Positions 7,637 through 15,779 of a stretch of DNA of 34,641 nucleotides are shown here, piece after piece (the stretch's first letter is position 1; each line of letters starts with the position of its first letter). The DNA lies in assembly GCA_017883385.1 (NCBI GenBank), contig JADGNQ010000052.1:1-34641 (forward strand), given 5' to 3'. This stretch comes from Candidatus Sulfotelmatobacter sp. GTDB lineage: Bacteria; Acidobacteriota; Terriglobia; Terriglobales; Acidobacteriaceae. Under the pieces are notes generated by a model. That model did no database searches and was not told the DNA's origin. It saw only the letters and a list, made by a program, of their open reading frames with translations. The translations under genes were made by a program, and so were the position numbers.

Positions 7637-8833
7637 TTGCCCATCGGAACTGCATTCCACGAGCGAACCTTTCCCCTGTGCCACAGCCTGAACTACCGCG
7701 AGTGGTCCGGGTACTACACCGTGAGCGTGTACGAAGTTCATCACGAACACGAGTACAACGCCATTCGCAACGCGGCCGCGCTCATCGACATCTCGCCGCT
7801 TTACAAGTATCTGATCACCGGCAAGGACGCGACCCGGCTGGTGAACCGCGTCATCACGCGCGACATCAATAAGGTGAAAGTCGGGCAGGTGATTTACTGC
7901 TGCTGGTGCGATGAAGAGGGCAAAGTCATCGACGACGGCACCATCTCGCGCCTGGAAGAAAACGTTTATCGCTGGACGGCCGCCGACCCCAGCCTGCGCT
8001 GGTTCCGCCAAAACGGCCTGAACATGGACGTGCAGGTCGAAGACATTTCCGAGAAAGTCGCAGCGCTCGCTTTGCAGGGCCCGACGTCAGCCAAGCTGCT
8101 GAAAGCCGTTGCCGAAGCCGACATCGCCAACCTGAAATATTTCCGCGTCACCCGTGGCAAAATCGCCGGAGTGCCCGTGGACATTTCCCGAACTGGCTAT
8201 ACCGGTGACCTCGGCTACGAGATCTGGATGCCGTGGACCGACGCTGTGAAGGTTTGGGACGAACTCGCGGACAAAGGCAAGCAATTCGATCTGCACGCCG
8301 CAGGAATGCTTGCACTCGACGTCGCCCGGGTTGAAGCCGGACTGTTGCTCATCGAAGTGGACTACACGAGTTCCAAGAAAGCGCTGATTCCGTCGCAGAA
8401 GTTCTCGCCCTACGAACTGGGCTTTGCCAAGATGGTGCACCTCGAGAAAGAAAACTTCATCGGTAAGCGCGCCCTTGAGCAGGACGCGAAGAACGGTGTG
8501 CCGCGGCAGCTCGTAGGTCTCGAAGTTGATTGGATGGACGTCGAACAGCTCTACGAGCGTTACGGCCTCACTCCTGCGGCGCCGGCGCAGGCTTCGCGTG
8601 TCGCGGTCCCCGTGTACTCGGGAGAAAAGCAGGCCGGCAAAGTGACAACCACGAGCTGGTCGCCGATCCTGAAGAAACTGATCGCCCTGGCCAGCGTTGA
8701 GACTGAGTATGCGAAGCCGGGAACCTCGCTCCAGATGGAAATCACGATCGAGGCCATCCGTCTCAAGACGAACGTGAAGGTGACGAGCTTACCGTTCTTC
8801 AATCCTCCGAGGAAGACCGCGATGCCGGCGTAG
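7637..8833 (+). CDS. GcvT-family aminomethyltransferase (folate-dependent)
   Basis: A 398-aa protein of the glycine-cleavage T-protein/dimethylglycine-oxidase family, which transfers a one-carbon unit from an aminomethyl or N-methyl donor to THF. Visible family marks are REWSGYY, IDISPLYKYLITG (about 50-62), the DEEGKVIDDGT loop with the folate-activating Asp near 99-100, LQGPTSAKLL (147-155), RTGYTGDLGYEIW (185-197) and the C-terminal beta-barrel domain. I chose TTG at 7637 because family members begin just before the PIGTAFHERT-type segment and GAGG lies 8 nt upstream; a GTG at 7568 would add 23 unconserved residues. No gcvH or gcvP is adjacent, so this may be a demethylase partner rather than the T-protein of the cleavage system. 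Confidence 0.87.
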   Translation: MPIGTAFHERTFPLCHSLNYREWSGYYTVSVYEVHHEHEYNAIRNAAALIDISPLYKYLITGKDATRLVNRVITRDINKVKVGQVIYCCWCDEEGKVIDDGTISRLEENVYRWTAADPSLRWFRQNGLNMDVQVEDISEKVAALALQGPTSAKLLKAVAEADIANLKYFRVTRGKIAGVPVDISRTGYTGDLGYEIWMPWTDAVKVWDELADKGKQFDLHAAGMLALDVARVEAGLLLIEVDYTSSKKALIPSQKFSPYELGFAKMVHLEKENFIGKRALEQDAKNGVPRQLVGLEVDWMDVEQLYERYGLTPAAPAQASRVAVPVYSGEKQAGKVTTTSWSPILKKLIALASVETEYAKPGTSLQMEITIEAIRLKTNVKVTSLPFFNPPRKTAMPA

Positions 8834-8863
8834 ACGGTTCTTAAGGGAAACACAAAAGGCAGC

Positions 8864-9298
8864 ATGACGTTTTCCGTTCACGACAATCTTCTAGTTTCGT
8901 ACGAAGTTCAGTGTGACACTCGGACGATCACCCTTCGTACGGAATTTCGTGCGCCGGAAAAGCCGACTGAATTTACTAACGTGATTTTCGCTGGGGTTCA
9001 GGGCTACTCCCTCAAGAACGATGCTTTTGGGAATGTCATTTTCAGTCTGGAAGCTATTCCCGTGGAAGACTTACTGAAGGAATGCGGAGCCGAAATATCG
9101 CAGTCATATCAGATGGCGGGATCGCCTGGTCCCTGGGCTGCGAATCTTAACTTGGGAGTAGAGTATTTGCGCGCACGGGAGATCAAAGGCTTCATTCTGT
9201 CGTCGTCGTGCGGCTTATCTGGCTGGATTCTCGCTCGCGAGATGTCTGTTCTGAGGGTGGGCGGGAATGTTCCAGCTACCCACCTGACGGCGCCGTGA
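8864..9298 (+). CDS. Hypothetical protein, 144 aa
   Basis: I do not recognise a family. The product is soluble, with no signal peptide or membrane helix, a mix of predicted beta strands in the first half (TITLRTEF, NVIFAGVQGYSL) and a helical or strand second half. It starts 30 nt after the gcvT-like gene, so co-transcription is likely. Ribosome-binding support is weak (AAAGGC). The size and beta-rich start resemble small immunity or binding proteins, but nothing specific supports that. Confidence 0.6.
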   Translation: MTFSVHDNLLVSYEVQCDTRTITLRTEFRAPEKPTEFTNVIFAGVQGYSLKNDAFGNVIFSLEAIPVEDLLKECGAEISQSYQMAGSPGPWAANLNLGVEYLRAREIKGFILSSSCGLSGWILAREMSVLRVGGNVPATHLTAP

Positions 9299-9340
9299 AT
9301 TCTCTCGTTTGACCCTTCCGGTTCTGATGCGCACCGCGAC

Positions 9341-9366
9341 CCCCGGACGAATGCGTCCGGGGCTAC
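9341..9366. repeat. Dispersed hairpin repeat, short copy
   Basis: CCCCGGACGAATGCGTCCGG followed by GGCTAC; a perfect small hairpin (CCGGACG / CGTCCGG) matching the right arm of the element at 2162-2225. It lies between two convergent genes and touches the stop codon of the permease gene at 9363, so it may act as a bidirectional terminator. Confidence 0.65.
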
Positions 9367-10847
9367 ATGGGCTGTGTTGACTCGCGCGCTGCCCGGCGCT
9401 TGCCTGCTACGTAAACCCCGACACCGATCAAGACCAGCGCACCGCATCCACCGACCACCTTAAACAGCGCCAGCGGCTTGTTCGGTTCATCGGGCTGCGG
9501 AATCAGCGACAGCACGATTGTCAGCCCGGTGGTCAGAAATCCGACGGTCGCGACCAGCTTGGCGACGACCGCGCCTCCGGGTACGCGAATCACGTCTGGC
9601 CCCGCCGGCTCGCCCTGCAGCTTTATCATCGCGGCAAACAAATACAAATACGGAATGAAGTAGGTGATCACGCCCATGCTGACCAAAACATCGTAGGCGC
9701 CCTTCACGCTGGTGCCCGCCTGTCCCAGAAAAATAAACACCACTCCGAGGACAAACTGAGTGAGCAACGCTACCCATGGTGTTTTCCATCTGGGATGCAG
9801 CGCTCCAAAAGCCGGAGGCAGAAAGCGATCCAGCCCGGCGACAAAGGGAAGCCGCGCCACCGCCGCCAGGTAAGCCCCAGCCGCACCAATGTTGCTGAGC
9901 GCAATCAGGAACGCTGCGACAGGCAGCACGCCGGGAAATCCCACGCGGGACGCGGTTTTTGATACGGCCTGCACCAATCCCTGCAGGCTGTTGACTTCCG
10001 TCGACGGCAGCGCGAGCAGGACACAAACCGTCCCCAGGATGTAGCAAATCGTGACCGTCACGCCCCCGGACAGCAGAGCTAGCGGAATTGTGCACCGCGC
10101 GTTCTTGATTTCTTCTCCCATGAACGATGCAGTCTCGCACCCGCCAAACGCAAATGTCAGCACCGACCAGAAAATCAGGTCGTTGATATGCGTACTCGGA
10201 ATCATGGAATGCAGCGTGAACGATGTCGCGGACCCGTAGCGATGCCACGCGACAAAGCCCATCACAATAACGATCCCGACGGGAATCCACATTGCAATCG
10301 CGCCAACGTTATGCAGCCACTTGCCCACGTCGAGACCGACTACATTGAGCAGCGTTGCCGCGCTCAACGTGAGCAGCGAGAAGACGATGTAAAACGTCGC
10401 ATTTTCCGAGAGGTGCTGCCAGGCCGCCTCGCGCATGAAGAGCACATTGCTGGCCGCGAAGTAGAGCACGGCAGGGAAGTAGGGCAGGTTGCTGGTCCAG
10501 TAGGTCCACGCCGACATGAAGCCAGAGAAATCTCCGAACGCGCGCTTGCTCCACACGTAGAGCCCGCCTTCATTGGGATAGCGCGACGAAAGCTCCAGTA
10601 CCGAAAGAGCCAGAGGAGTGTAGAAGCACAGCCAGGCTCCGACCCAGATGACGATGGAACTCGGCCCCGCCGCTGCCGCGGTTGCGATCCAGCGCAGGCT
10701 GATGCCGGTGATCACGTAGAACAGGACGAGGTCGCGGAGCCCCATCACTTGCCGTGGGCGATTGGGGTCTTCCACGTCGGCAATAGAGACGCCGGGCGAG
10801 AGAAAACTGATGTTGTCCGTTTGCTGCTTCGGATTGGATTCTGCCAA
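9363..10847 (-). CDS. APC-superfamily amino-acid permease
   Basis: A 494-aa inner-membrane transporter with about 12 hydrophobic segments, the normal size for the amino acid-polyamine-organocation superfamily. TM1 contains the helix-breaking FYVITGISL stretch used for substrate binding in this fold. The ELSSRYPNEGGLYVWSKRAFG loop after TM2 is characteristic of glutamate/GABA or amino-acid/polyamine members. GCETASFMGEEIKNARCTIP in the middle is the usual TM6-7 region. Start is TTG at 10847; an in-frame TGA lies a few codons upstream, so no earlier start is possible. It follows a second APC permease on the same strand after 95 nt. Substrate cannot be read from sequence; an amino acid or amine is likely. 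Confidence 0.9.
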   Translation of the reverse strand: MAESNPKQQTDNISFLSPGVSIADVEDPNRPRQVMGLRDLVLFYVITGISLRWIATAAAAGPSSIVIWVGAWLCFYTPLALSVLELSSRYPNEGGLYVWSKRAFGDFSGFMSAWTYWTSNLPYFPAVLYFAASNVLFMREAAWQHLSENATFYIVFSLLTLSAATLLNVVGLDVGKWLHNVGAIAMWIPVGIVIVMGFVAWHRYGSATSFTLHSMIPSTHINDLIFWSVLTFAFGGCETASFMGEEIKNARCTIPLALLSGGVTVTICYILGTVCVLLALPSTEVNSLQGLVQAVSKTASRVGFPGVLPVAAFLIALSNIGAAGAYLAAVARLPFVAGLDRFLPPAFGALHPRWKTPWVALLTQFVLGVVFIFLGQAGTSVKGAYDVLVSMGVITYFIPYLYLFAAMIKLQGEPAGPDVIRVPGGAVVAKLVATVGFLTTGLTIVLSLIPQPDEPNKPLALFKVVGGCGALVLIGVGVYVAGKRRAARESTQPM

Positions 10848-10942
10848 TGGCGTGTCCCGGGGTCAGTCTAGCGTGGGGGAGAAGAAGAGGAATAACACCG
10901 CCAGGAGTATGGGGCAAGCCGAAAGTTGCTCGCACTGGGTCA

Positions 10943-12409
10943 TCAAAGCGAGGAGACTGGAGGAGAATTCTGCTTCCGGTTGCTGCGCTTCCAGTACAAA
11001 TATCCCGGTACGCCGATCAGCACGATTGCCGTGCCCCAGAATGCTTCGGTGGGCCGCGTGAAGATCGTGTTCAACGTCCAGGCTGTGCCAATCAGCACGT
11101 AGATCGCGGGCAGCCACGGATACCCGGTGCAGCGATAAGGCCGTGGAATCTCCGGCCGCTTCCACCGCAGCAGGAACATGCCAATCACCGTCAGTGTGTA
11201 CGACAGCACCATGCCATAAATGACGTAGGTGTAAAGCTGGTCGTAGCGCCCGCTCAGCGTGAGGGCCGCGGCCCAGATACCCTGCCCAATCAGGCTGAAC
11301 GCCGGCGTCCGCCACTTGGGATGGATCACCGCCATGCGCTTGAAGAAGACGCCATCCTGCGCCATCGCGAGATACACCCGTGCACCCGAAAGCGTGCAGG
11401 TGGCCGCCGCGCTGAAGCAGGAAATCGCGATCATCAGCGACAGCCATACCGCGGCGTGCGGCGAGAACAGAGCCGCGGCGGCTGCATGTGCAATGGTTTC
11501 GTGCGCTGCAATCTCCTTCAACGGCAGCGCGTACATGTAGGTGAGATTCATCGCGATGTAAATCACACCCACGGCGAGGACGCCCAATACCATAGCCAAC
11601 GGCACGTTCCGTCGCGGCTCCTTCACTTCGCCCGCGACCCAGGTGATGTACACCCATCCGTCGTAGGCCCAGAAGACGGCGATCAGACCCACGCCCAACG
11701 CTGAGATCAACTTCCCCGGTCCGAGTCCCATCGTCAAGCCAACCCCATGCGAATGAAAGTTGGACCAGCTTCCTTTCCCGATGGCGAATCCCAGTACGAC
11801 AAACGCTGCCATCGCACTGAACTTGGTCCAGGTGGAAACGTTCTGCAGCAGCGTGCCCCAGCGCAATCCCACGACGTTCACGTAAGTCAGAACCGCGATC
11901 AGCACTAACCCCAGCACATGCGCGCGCGTTACGACGATGCCAGCGAATGCCACTACCACGTGATCCTGCGACACAACCGGAAAGACCTGCCCGACGTATG
12001 CCGCCGACGCCACCGAAAGAGCGGCGATGGTCCCGCCATTGGCCACGCTGAACAGCATCCAGCCATACAGAAACGCAATCAGATCGCCGTAGGCCTCGCG
12101 CAGATAGATGTACTGCCCACCCGAGTCAGGGAACATCGACCCCAACTCGGCAAAGGCGAAGCACGCGCAGAGCGAAATCAGCGCACCCAGCACCCATACC
12201 AGCAGAAACAGCACTGGCTGCGGAAGCGGGCCCGCGATGTCCTTTGCGGTAAGGAAGATCGACGACCCGATGATGCCGCTGACCAGCAACAATACCGAAT
12301 CGAGCAGCCCGAGCCCGCGCACCAGCGTGGGTTTCGCGTCAGACGCGTTCGAGCCAGGGGTTGAAGACAACGGGGAGCCGGCGGCAGGCACGACCGGTAT
12401 GGGTTCCAT
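10943..12409 (-). CDS. APC-superfamily amino-acid permease (LAT/SteT-like)
   Basis: A 488-aa inner-membrane permease with about 12 transmembrane segments. TM1 carries GIIGSSIFL, the GxxGxxIF pattern of L-type amino-acid exchangers. It is followed by FAELGSMFPDSGGQYIYLREAYG, the second conserved block, and FWAYDGWVYITWVAGEVKEPRRNVP in the TM6 region. I chose ATG at 12409 because it overlaps the stop of the upstream zinc-ribbon gene (TAATG), implying coupled translation; the frame opens 26 codons earlier into an Arg-rich stretch that is antisense-like. It is distinct from the following permease, with little similarity beyond the superfamily motifs. Exact substrate unknown. Confidence 0.9.
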   Translation of the reverse strand: MEPIPVVPAAGSPLSSTPGSNASDAKPTLVRGLGLLDSVLLLVSGIIGSSIFLTAKDIAGPLPQPVLFLLVWVLGALISLCACFAFAELGSMFPDSGGQYIYLREAYGDLIAFLYGWMLFSVANGGTIAALSVASAAYVGQVFPVVSQDHVVVAFAGIVVTRAHVLGLVLIAVLTYVNVVGLRWGTLLQNVSTWTKFSAMAAFVVLGFAIGKGSWSNFHSHGVGLTMGLGPGKLISALGVGLIAVFWAYDGWVYITWVAGEVKEPRRNVPLAMVLGVLAVGVIYIAMNLTYMYALPLKEIAAHETIAHAAAAALFSPHAAVWLSLMIAISCFSAAATCTLSGARVYLAMAQDGVFFKRMAVIHPKWRTPAFSLIGQGIWAAALTLSGRYDQLYTYVIYGMVLSYTLTVIGMFLLRWKRPEIPRPYRCTGYPWLPAIYVLIGTAWTLNTIFTRPTEAFWGTAIVLIGVPGYLYWKRSNRKQNSPPVSSL

Positions 12410-12576
12410 TATCCGATTCCGAGTTCGTCGGAGGTTTCGAGCGCGGTACCGCACCGGCGGCAGATGACGGAGGAACAATCTCCGCACGTCAGCGGATCAT
12501 TCACTTCTTCAGCGCAATTCGGGCAATACAGAGAAGGGCCGGGCTCCGGCGGTGGATTCTGAGGGCGTGTCGCCAT
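12409..12576 (-). CDS. Small zinc-ribbon protein, 55 aa
   Basis: A 55-aa protein with three CxxC knuckles: Cys18/21, Cys31/34 and Cys39/42. These could bind one or two zinc ions, and flanking residues are Pro- and Glu-rich. Its TAA stop overlaps the ATG of the downstream amino-acid permease (TAATG). I chose ATG at 12576, which has no clear Shine-Dalgarno; an upstream GTG at 12621 would add 15 residues and overlap the neighbouring gene's stop. Zinc binding is inferred from the Cys pattern. The tight coupling suggests a function tied to the transporter, but none is known to me. Confidence 0.65.
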   Translation of the reverse strand: MATRPQNPPPEPGPSLYCPNCAEEVNDPLTCGDCSSVICRRCGTALETSDELGIG

Positions 12577-12617
12577 GAGGAGGGAAATGTAACACAGACG
12601 CACGACCGGCGTCAGGG

Positions 12618-13298
12618 TCACTGCGAGATGTTGCTGATCTGATAGACGTACTTCAGGTACAGATAAAAGAAGACCATCGACATGGCAAGGATGAGCAGTC
12701 CCAGGACCGACGACTTCAGTTTGATCCCTTGCAGTGAGGCCTCGAATTCGCTGACGCCAGCGTCGTTCGGAGCGGGTTCCTGGTCGTCCGTCTTGGCGCG
12801 AGATTCAAGCGGGTGGCGCAATCCGACGTAGAACTGCACTGCAGAAAAAACCAGGCCTGCGAATACGATCAGCAACACGACCCAAAAAATGATGTTGCCA
12901 CTCCAGTACTGAAAGTCGAATGTCCGTTTCGCATGGTAGAAGGAGAACGCTTGATAGTCGAACTTTGCGCGTAAAGCCTCCTGCTGCTTGGCGCGGGTTT
13001 CAGGTTCCAGATCGGCATCCGAGACTGCTCCTGGTTGCCCCGAGGCGGAACGGCGCGGTACCGAGCCCGAGTCGAACTTCCTGCGGTCTACGTGTTCGAT
13101 TTCCCCGGCGCAACCGGTGAATTCGAGTCCGTTCGAAGTGACGGTCGGTTGCGGACGGCAATCGGATGCTGGCTTCGTCACAGAAGGTGGCGACGGATGT
13201 TTGGTGGGCACGGGGATACTGATATTGGTGTCTTGCGCCAGCATGAGCTGCGCGAGAAGTAAGGCCGTGCCCGGCAGAGCCAGAAGGGTTCGTTTCAC
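12618..13298 (-). CDS. Exported/membrane protein with two C-terminal TM helices, 226 aa
   Basis: I do not recognise a family. The product begins with a Sec-type signal sequence (KRTLLALPGTALLLAQLMLAQ). An extracytoplasmic region follows with Pro/Ser-rich segments and two cysteines, then an RAKFDYQAFSFYHAKRTFDFQYW segment, a TM helix at about residues 133-157 and another at about 197-217. The GTG start at 13298 overlaps the stop of the upstream gene by 4 nt (GTGA), so the two form an operon. The paired organisation suggests a small membrane-anchored complex; the function is unknown. Confidence 0.75.
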   Translation of the reverse strand: MKRTLLALPGTALLLAQLMLAQDTNISIPVPTKHPSPPSVTKPASDCRPQPTVTSNGLEFTGCAGEIEHVDRRKFDSGSVPRRSASGQPGAVSDADLEPETRAKQQEALRAKFDYQAFSFYHAKRTFDFQYWSGNIIFWVVLLIVFAGLVFSAVQFYVGLRHPLESRAKTDDQEPAPNDAGVSEFEASLQGIKLKSSVLGLLILAMSMVFFYLYLKYVYQISNISQ

Positions 13299-13654
13299 TT
13301 GCAGTGGCTGGGCGCGTTGTGGCTAGCCAGGGTCTTAAGCAGCTTGATGCGAACCTCGATCAGGTGTATTGGATCTTTGCTGGTCTTGGTCTCCAGAGCC
13401 ACCTCGTCTTTCAGAGATTTCTTGTCGAGGTAGCAGCCGACAACATCGAGAAGCTCGTCGGCCCGTTGCGTCAGCCAGGAATCTAGAGATGCACCAGGCG
13501 TTGCGATCTCCAAATCCGTGTCGATAGCGGAATCGACCGTGGCAGGAGGATTCTTCTTCTCCGCAGGAGGGACATTGACCTGCGCCTGTGCGATCAGGTG
13601 CTGCGCGGGTGCGAGTAGCAGAATCCCAAGGGCGTAGCCGAAAAGGCGGATCAT
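13295..13654 (-). CDS. Secreted hypothetical protein, 119 aa
   Basis: Unrecognised. Residues 1-24 form a signal peptide (MIRLFGYALGILLLAPAQ then LIAQAQ). The mature part is helical and charged, with two cysteines (CYLDKKS and the C-terminal SHCK) that could form a disulfide. ATG at 13654 has TAGGAG 8 nt upstream; the frame opens 12 codons earlier without support. It is the first gene of a two-gene operon, overlapping the next gene by 4 nt. Both products are exported, so they probably act together in the envelope. Confidence 0.7.
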   Translation of the reverse strand: MIRLFGYALGILLLAPAQHLIAQAQVNVPPAEKKNPPATVDSAIDTDLEIATPGASLDSWLTQRADELLDVVGCYLDKKSLKDEVALETKTSKDPIHLIEVRIKLLKTLASHNAPSHCK

Positions 13655-13885
13655 GGCGCACACTCCTACAAACAAGAGCGGACTGTACACTTTTGGCGCT
13701 CGGATGGGTTAGATTCCTGCGCCTGTTACGAAATCCGAACAAGAGCCATTTTCGGCGAGGCCGACGGTTTCGTCCAGAGGAATCGGCGGGTGGGTGCTGG
13801 TCATGCAAACACATGTTTCGCATGGCGGATAGAAGTGTAGGCAGCGCCGCAACACGCAAGTAGAATTCATAGAGTCGAAGCCACT

Positions 13886-14635
13886 ATGCCTGACAGACCT
13901 CTAACTCCCGACGAAAAACTGCAACAGGAATTCAACCGCTGGGCTGCCGCCGGTGAGGGCGCGAAGATGGAAGGCCATCATCTCGACATCACCGAGAAGA
14001 CAATTCGCCTCATGAATCTTCGTCCCGGAGAGCGTGTGCTTGACCTGGGCTGCGGCTCAGGATGGGCCACGCGCCTGTTGGCGCGGCTTGTGGGCGAAGG
14101 TCCAGAGGGCTTCGGGCAGGTCATTGGCCTCGACGTTTCCGACGAGATGGTGCGCCAGGCTCGCGAAGCCTCAAAAGACTTCGACAACATTCTTTACGTC
14201 TGGGGATCGGCGCAGCAGATTCCGTGGGAGGAAAACTTCTTCGACAAGGTCCTGTCGGTGGAGTCGTTCTACTACTACCCCGATCAGGATCGCGCGCTGA
14301 TGGAACTGTTCCGCGTCGTAGCGCCGCGCGGTAAGCTGTTTATCCTGATCAATCTCTACAAAGACAATCCGTACTCCCTGCAGTGGGTCGACAAACTGAA
14401 AGTCCCGGTCCACGTGCGGTCTGCGGCCGAATACGTAGAACTGCTGAAGAAGCACGCTTTTGAAGACGTAGAAGCCCGCCGCATCCCCGACGACACGCCC
14501 ACGCCGGATGACTACAAAACCAAGTCATTCAACAGTCTGGAGGACCTGCGGGCGTTCAAACGAGAGGGCGCGCTGCTGTTGACGGCCACGAAACCCGATT
14601 TGCGCACGCCCGCTCCCGGATACACGATCTACTAA
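13886..14635 (+). CDS. Class I SAM-dependent methyltransferase
   Basis: A 249-aa cytoplasmic methyltransferase. Motif I VLDLGCGSGWATRLL (residues 51-65) binds SAM. IGLDVSDEMVRQARE is motif II with the acidic ribose-binding Asp. SAQQIPWEENFFDKVLSVESFYYYPD covers motifs III-IV of the Methyltransf_11 type, then LFRVVAPRGKLFILINLY. The family methylates small molecules such as quinones, sterols, or amines; the substrate is not readable here. It is monocistronic, facing away from the two-gene membrane operon and convergent with the DUF4097 gene. The ATG start at 13886 has only a weak upstream signal. Confidence 0.88.
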   Translation: MPDRPLTPDEKLQQEFNRWAAAGEGAKMEGHHLDITEKTIRLMNLRPGERVLDLGCGSGWATRLLARLVGEGPEGFGQVIGLDVSDEMVRQAREASKDFDNILYVWGSAQQIPWEENFFDKVLSVESFYYYPDQDRALMELFRVVAPRGKLFILINLYKDNPYSLQWVDKLKVPVHVRSAAEYVELLKKHAFEDVEARRIPDDTPTPDDYKTKSFNSLEDLRAFKREGALLLTATKPDLRTPAPGYTIY

Positions 14636-14650
14636 GTAGGGACTAGGGCG

Positions 14651-14717
14651 AGGGGTCAGAGGTGAAGCAAGCAAGTAGACTGTGATACCGACCACCGATG
14701 ACTAGTCGCTGACCCCT
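14651..14717. terminator. Possible bidirectional terminator between convergent genes
   Basis: A 9-bp inverted repeat, AGGGGTCAG at 14651-14659 and CTGACCCCT at 14709-14717, lies between the stops of the methyltransferase and DUF4097 genes. The loop is long (about 49 nt) and there is no T-run, so the terminator role is a guess. Confidence 0.3.
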
Positions 14718-14744
14718 GATCCCTCACCCTGAGCGCCATTTCTA

Positions 14745-15626
14745 TCAGATCTCGCTGTCGTCGTCGTCATCGTCCTTGTTGCCGTGGTTCAAATCCTTCA
14801 CCGGGCTGAGGGCGCGGCCATCCTGCGCGTGATGAATCTCGATTCTGCCGTTCACATTTTCCAGCTTGATGTGTGTCCCGCCACTGCCCAATTCTCCGCG
14901 GAGGTCATGGCCCACAAAGCGGTGATGATTCACATGCAGGCCAAAGTCATTGTCGATGCCGCCGGAGACTGTGCTGGCCTCGACTTCCGCCTTAGAGTCC
15001 GACGGAATCGTCAACTCGACTGAGCCGTTCACCGAATTCAACTCCACCCGCGATCCCGACAACTGGTCGAAGCGCGCGTCCAGGTGGCCGTTGATGGTCG
15101 ACAGGTTGGCGCGCCCAGCCAGGTTGCGCGCCTCCAGCCGTCCGTTGATGCAGGAGGCGTGCACTTCGCCGCTCACGCCGGTAATGTCGAGTGAGCTGTT
15201 GATCAGTTTGATTTCATCCAGCCGGGCGGTGCGTGGCACCGTCAGCGTGTACTCGACGCTGGCCGGGTTATTGTGTGAACCCCAGTTCCACGTCTGATTG
15301 CGGTCGTGGTACTTGGTGCGGATGGAGATATAGTCCTTGCCCGAATCAATCTCGATCGTCGCCTCGTCGAGGCGTTCTTTCGTGTCGGCGTACTTGACGG
15401 CGTCTACCTTCACCTCATTGCGGTCCCAGCTCGAGATGTGCACGGCGCCGTTGATGTTGTCGAGTTCAACCCGGCCACTCGCGGTCAGTTCGTAGGTCTT
15501 GTGCAGTTCCTCGGTCAGTTTGCCTTGGTGGTCGGATGCATGGGCGCTCAGGGCAAGAACAAACAGGGCACAAACGGTTCCAAGGACAGCTCCCAGCCAG
15601 GTGGCAGTTTGGCGATGGCGGTTCAT
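14745..15626 (-). CDS. DUF4097-family beta-repeat secreted protein
   Basis: A 293-aa exported protein with signal peptide (about residues 1-30, ending LALSAHA). It is followed by repeating short beta-strand units typical of the DUF4097/putative auto-transporter adhesin head-GIN group: GRVELDNINGAVHISSWD, ..LINSSLDITGVSGEV, SCINGRLEARNLAG, STINGHLDARF, NSVNGSVELTI and ENVNGRIEIHH. These form a right-handed beta-solenoid. The C-terminus ends in an unusual run of six Asp, encoded by a GTC/GAC-type trinucleotide repeat. ATG at 15626 has GGAGGG 5-8 nt upstream. The role is probably envelope-associated; the molecular function of the family is not established. Confidence 0.85.
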   Translation of the reverse strand: MNRHRQTATWLGAVLGTVCALFVLALSAHASDHQGKLTEELHKTYELTASGRVELDNINGAVHISSWDRNEVKVDAVKYADTKERLDEATIEIDSGKDYISIRTKYHDRNQTWNWGSHNNPASVEYTLTVPRTARLDEIKLINSSLDITGVSGEVHASCINGRLEARNLAGRANLSTINGHLDARFDQLSGSRVELNSVNGSVELTIPSDSKAEVEASTVSGGIDNDFGLHVNHHRFVGHDLRGELGSGGTHIKLENVNGRIEIHHAQDGRALSPVKDLNHGNKDDDDDDSEI

Positions 15627-15779
15627 GACTCCCTCCGTTTCAACATGTTAGACGTGGTCACACGGAATTGGTGAGGAGCCGACAGGAAAGGGCTCCCAAT
15701 CCACTACAGGTGGTACGCACGTTACCTCCGTGATGTTCCGTTCCATCATCTGCTGAAGGACAATCCCATCAACAGCTTA
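15627..15779. promoter_or_regulatory. Divergent intergenic region
   Basis: 153 bases separating the DUF4097 gene (minus) from the porin-cytochrome operon (plus). Both promoters must lie here or overlap the coding starts, but I cannot pick a convincing -35/-10 pair by eye. Confidence 0.3.
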
